Below, in pieces: positions 5,574-6,932 of a stretch of 6,932 nucleotides of DNA (position 1 is the first letter of the stretch; every line of letters begins with the position of its first letter). The translations under genes were made by a program, and so were the position numbers. A model generated the notes under the pieces. The model had not been told where the DNA came from and made no database searches. It saw only the letters and a list, made by a program, of their open reading frames with translations. This stretch comes from Acholeplasmatales bacterium (GTDB lineage: Bacteria > Bacillota_I > Bacilli_A > Acholeplasmatales > Anaeroplasmataceae): the NCBI GenBank assembly GCA_900767915.1, contig CAAGAX010000021.1:1-6932 (forward strand), read 5' to 3'.

Positions 5574-6545
5574 ATGGAACAAAAAATTATGTTATTTTCA
5601 TTATCATCTAATCTAGAATTAGCTAAGGAAATTGCTAGCGCTATGAATATGGAATTATCTAGCTGTGAAATGAAAAGATTTGCAGATGGAGAAGTGAATG
5701 TCCAGATTAATGAAACTGTACGTGGAGCTGATTGTTATGTAATTCAATCAACATGCCCACCAGTAAATGATAATTTAATGGAACTATTAATTATGTGTGA
5801 CGCATTAAAGAGAGCTTCAGCTAAATCTATTAGTGTTGTTATACCATATTATGGATATTCAAGAAGTGATAAGAAATCTAAAAGCCGTATGCCAATCACT
5901 TCTAAGCTTATTGCTGATATGATTGAAAAGAGTGGTGCTTCAAGAGTAGTATATATGGATATTCATTCAACTCAAACACAAGGCTTCTTTAATTGCCCTG
6001 TAGATAATTTATTATCATTACCTACATTCTGTAATTATTTATTGAAGAAAAAATTAGAAAATGTTGTTATTGTATCTCCAGATCATAATGGTACAACTCG
6101 TGCAAGAGAATATGGCAAGCTATTAAATGCTCCAATTGCTATTATTGATAAGAGATTTTCAGAAATGACTAAAACTGATGAAATGCATATTATAGGTGAT
6201 GTTAAGGGAAAGACTTGTATTATTGTTGATGATATGTGTGAGACTGCCTTAACAATGTCTTATGCTGCTTTAGCATTAAAGGAAAATGGCTCTGGTGATA
6301 TATATGCTTGTTGTACACATGGCCTATTAACAAATGACGCTCCAAAATTAATCGAGAATTCTCCTTTAAAGGAATTAATTATTACTAACACTGTTCCTGT
6401 ACCTCAAGAAAAAAGAGGTAGCAAAATTACCGTTTTATCTGTAGGAGAAATTTTTGGTCACGCTTTAAATCGTATTATTAATAATGAGCCTTTATCTGGT
6501 ATTTTTACTTATAACTTTGATGAAAGTAAAAAAGAGCTATTATAA
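5574..6545 (+). CDS. prs: Ribose-phosphate pyrophosphokinase homologue with altered active site
   Basis: Prs makes PRPP from ribose 5-phosphate and ATP for purine, pyrimidine, His, Trp and NAD synthesis. The 323-residue protein aligns with class I Prs along its length: FSLSSNLELAKEI, RFADGEVNVQI, ELLIMCDALKRASAKSI, VIPYYGYSR (89-97), His131 in MDIHSTQTQGFF, VSPDHNGTTRAR and the C-terminal LSVGEIFG. Several key sites differ from B. subtilis. The flexible-loop KRR is KRF (193-195), so the Arg of the catalytic Lys-x-Arg pair is Phe. The ribose-phosphate loop DDIIDTAGT is DDMCETALT (219-227), with Asp to Glu and Gly to Leu. The ATP-site RQD is RSD (97-99). It is transcribed alone. It may be a working but divergent enzyme, or a second, regulatory or inactive paralogue as occurs in some Bacillota. 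The family is certain, the activity is not. The start at 5544 is less likely, as promoter and ribosome-binding site show. Confidence 0.93.
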   Translation: MEQKIMLFSLSSNLELAKEIASAMNMELSSCEMKRFADGEVNVQINETVRGADCYVIQSTCPPVNDNLMELLIMCDALKRASAKSISVVIPYYGYSRSDKKSKSRMPITSKLIADMIEKSGASRVVYMDIHSTQTQGFFNCPVDNLLSLPTFCNYLLKKKLENVVIVSPDHNGTTRAREYGKLLNAPIAIIDKRFSEMTKTDEMHIIGDVKGKTCIIVDDMCETALTMSYAALALKENGSGDIYACCTHGLLTNDAPKLIENSPLKELIITNTVPVPQEKRGSKITVLSVGEIFGHALNRIINNEPLSGIFTYNFDESKKELL

Positions 6546-6693
6546 TTATATTTAATAGTTAAAAATTTTATTAAGTTTAAATATTAATGAAATTATATAG
6601 CTATAATAATTTTAAGATTTATATTATGAATCTGATGCATAGTTAATTTTTTAATTACCTGTTATTGGATATATAATTATGTAGATATAGATT
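6546..6693. other. AT-rich 3' region after prs, no gene seen
   Basis: The gene-free stretch after prs runs 387 bp to the window end. This first part holds only AT-rich sequence; a 19-codon frame from the ATG at 6587 lacks a ribosome-binding site. The later part holds a terminator (6694-6729), AT-rich spacer (6730-6809), the right repeat arm (6810-6854) and a hairpin (6870-6921). Confidence 0.5.
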
Positions 6694-6729
6694 GAAAATG
6701 GTATTTAATTAATGCCATTTTCTCTTTTT
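6694..6729 (+). terminator. Terminator of the prs unit
   Basis: The arms 6694-6705 (GAAAATGGTATT) and 6711-6722 pair over 12 bp with one G-U pair around a five-base loop, followed by TCTTTTT. It lies about 150 bp beyond the prs stop, leaving a long AT-rich 3' untranslated stretch. Confidence 0.8.
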
Positions 6730-6809
6730 AATATCAAAATAATAAAAGTCTTAATTTATAAAAAAGAAGTTTGTTTTTTTTAAATATAAACTTTATAACT
6801 AAAGGTAAA

Positions 6810-6854
6810 ATTTTACGTTAATTGAAATAGTTAATTCCGCTTTAAATAGTTGAA
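6810..6854 (-). repeat. Right arm of the 45-bp inverted repeat
   Basis: This is the reverse complement of 78-122, with 38 consecutive identical bases at 6817-6854. AAATAGTT occurs twice in direct orientation (6825-6832 and 6844-6851), with TTCCGCT at 6835-6841 between them. Outside the arm the flanks diverge except for another TTCCGCT at 6884-6890, which parallels the extra copy outside the left arm. A perfect TATAAT (6861-6866) lies six bases beyond the arm but has no -35 at proper spacing. Confidence 0.85.
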
Positions 6855-6869
6855 AAAAATTATAATAAG

Positions 6870-6921
6870 AATGAATAACTAAATTCCGCTAAAATGCGGG
6901 TGATAGTTATTCATTTTTTTT
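6870..6921 (+). terminator. Terminator-like hairpin with GC-rich core
   Basis: AATGAATAACT (6870-6880) pairs perfectly over 11 bp with 6905-6915. An inner four-pair GC stem, CCGC/GCGG (6886-6889 with 6896-6899), closes a TAAAAT loop. The right arm runs into eight T residues (6914-6921), the form of a + strand rho-independent terminator. The nearest + strand gene already has its own terminator at 6694-6729, so this hairpin may end a short non-coding transcript, act as a back-up, or belong to the adjacent repeat. Confidence 0.6.
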
Positions 6922-6932
6922 GCATCTAGTAA

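Noticed and set aside
6587..6646. Short + strand frame of 19 codons after prs
   Set aside because: No ribosome-binding site precedes it, its composition is that of AT-rich spacer, and nothing in it resembles a known peptide.
6768..6796. AAGTTT...AAACTT inverted pair around a T run in the spacer after prs
   Set aside because: The arms are short and A/T only, and such pairs are expected by chance in this composition.
78..6854. The bracketing inverted repeat as terminal repeats of a transposon
   Set aside because: No transposase or recombinase lies inside, the enclosed genes include core functions (RF2, RecX, Prs), and no target-site duplication is seen next to the arms.

Overview
The window is strongly AT-rich DNA from a spore-forming member of the Bacillota (Firmicutes). 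It encodes SpoIVA, the endospore coat ATPase. Its genes carry good Shine-Dalgarno sites, sigma-A-type promoters and short hairpin/T-run terminators, and the proteins are rich in Lys, Asn and Ile. UGA is read as stop: it ends the YitT-family gene, Trp codons are TGG, and an RF2 is encoded. This rules out the Mycoplasma code. A low-GC gut Bacilli/Erysipelotrichia-like lineage would fit, but the sequence alone does not fix the taxon.

Layout, with all complete genes on the + strand. (1) 1-213 is a divergent control region. A minus-strand promoter and Shine-Dalgarno site point to a gene just beyond the left edge, a repeat arm lies at 78-122, and an extended -10 promoter drives the next operon. (2) 214-2856 is a tightly packed operon of prfB (RF2, without programmed frameshift), a YitT-family membrane protein and recX, closed by a terminator at 2938-2978. 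(3) 3113-3907 holds a TetR-type regulator with its own promoter and an operator-like inverted repeat, followed 2 bp later by a 70-residue single Sel1-like-repeat protein. (4) 3966-5423 is spoIVA, preceded by a small hairpin/possible sigma-E region and followed by a strong terminator. (5) 5511-6729 is a free-standing transcription unit for a ribose-phosphate pyrophosphokinase homologue, with its own promoter, start and terminator. Several catalytic-site residues of this protein are changed. (6) 6730-6932 has no gene but holds the second repeat arm and a terminator-like hairpin with a GC-rich core.

The genes are mostly housekeeping (translation termination, RecA control, PRPP supply) with a sporulation gene and a regulator between them, and no common pathway is evident. 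The signals most worth a second look are the divergent active site of the Prs homologue, the 38-bp perfect inverted repeat (45 bp with one mismatch) that brackets the window, the regulator/Sel1-repeat pair just upstream of spoIVA, and the hairpin at 6870-6921. I see no CRISPR array, transposase, tRNA or rRNA, and no clear evidence of a wholly new multi-gene system.
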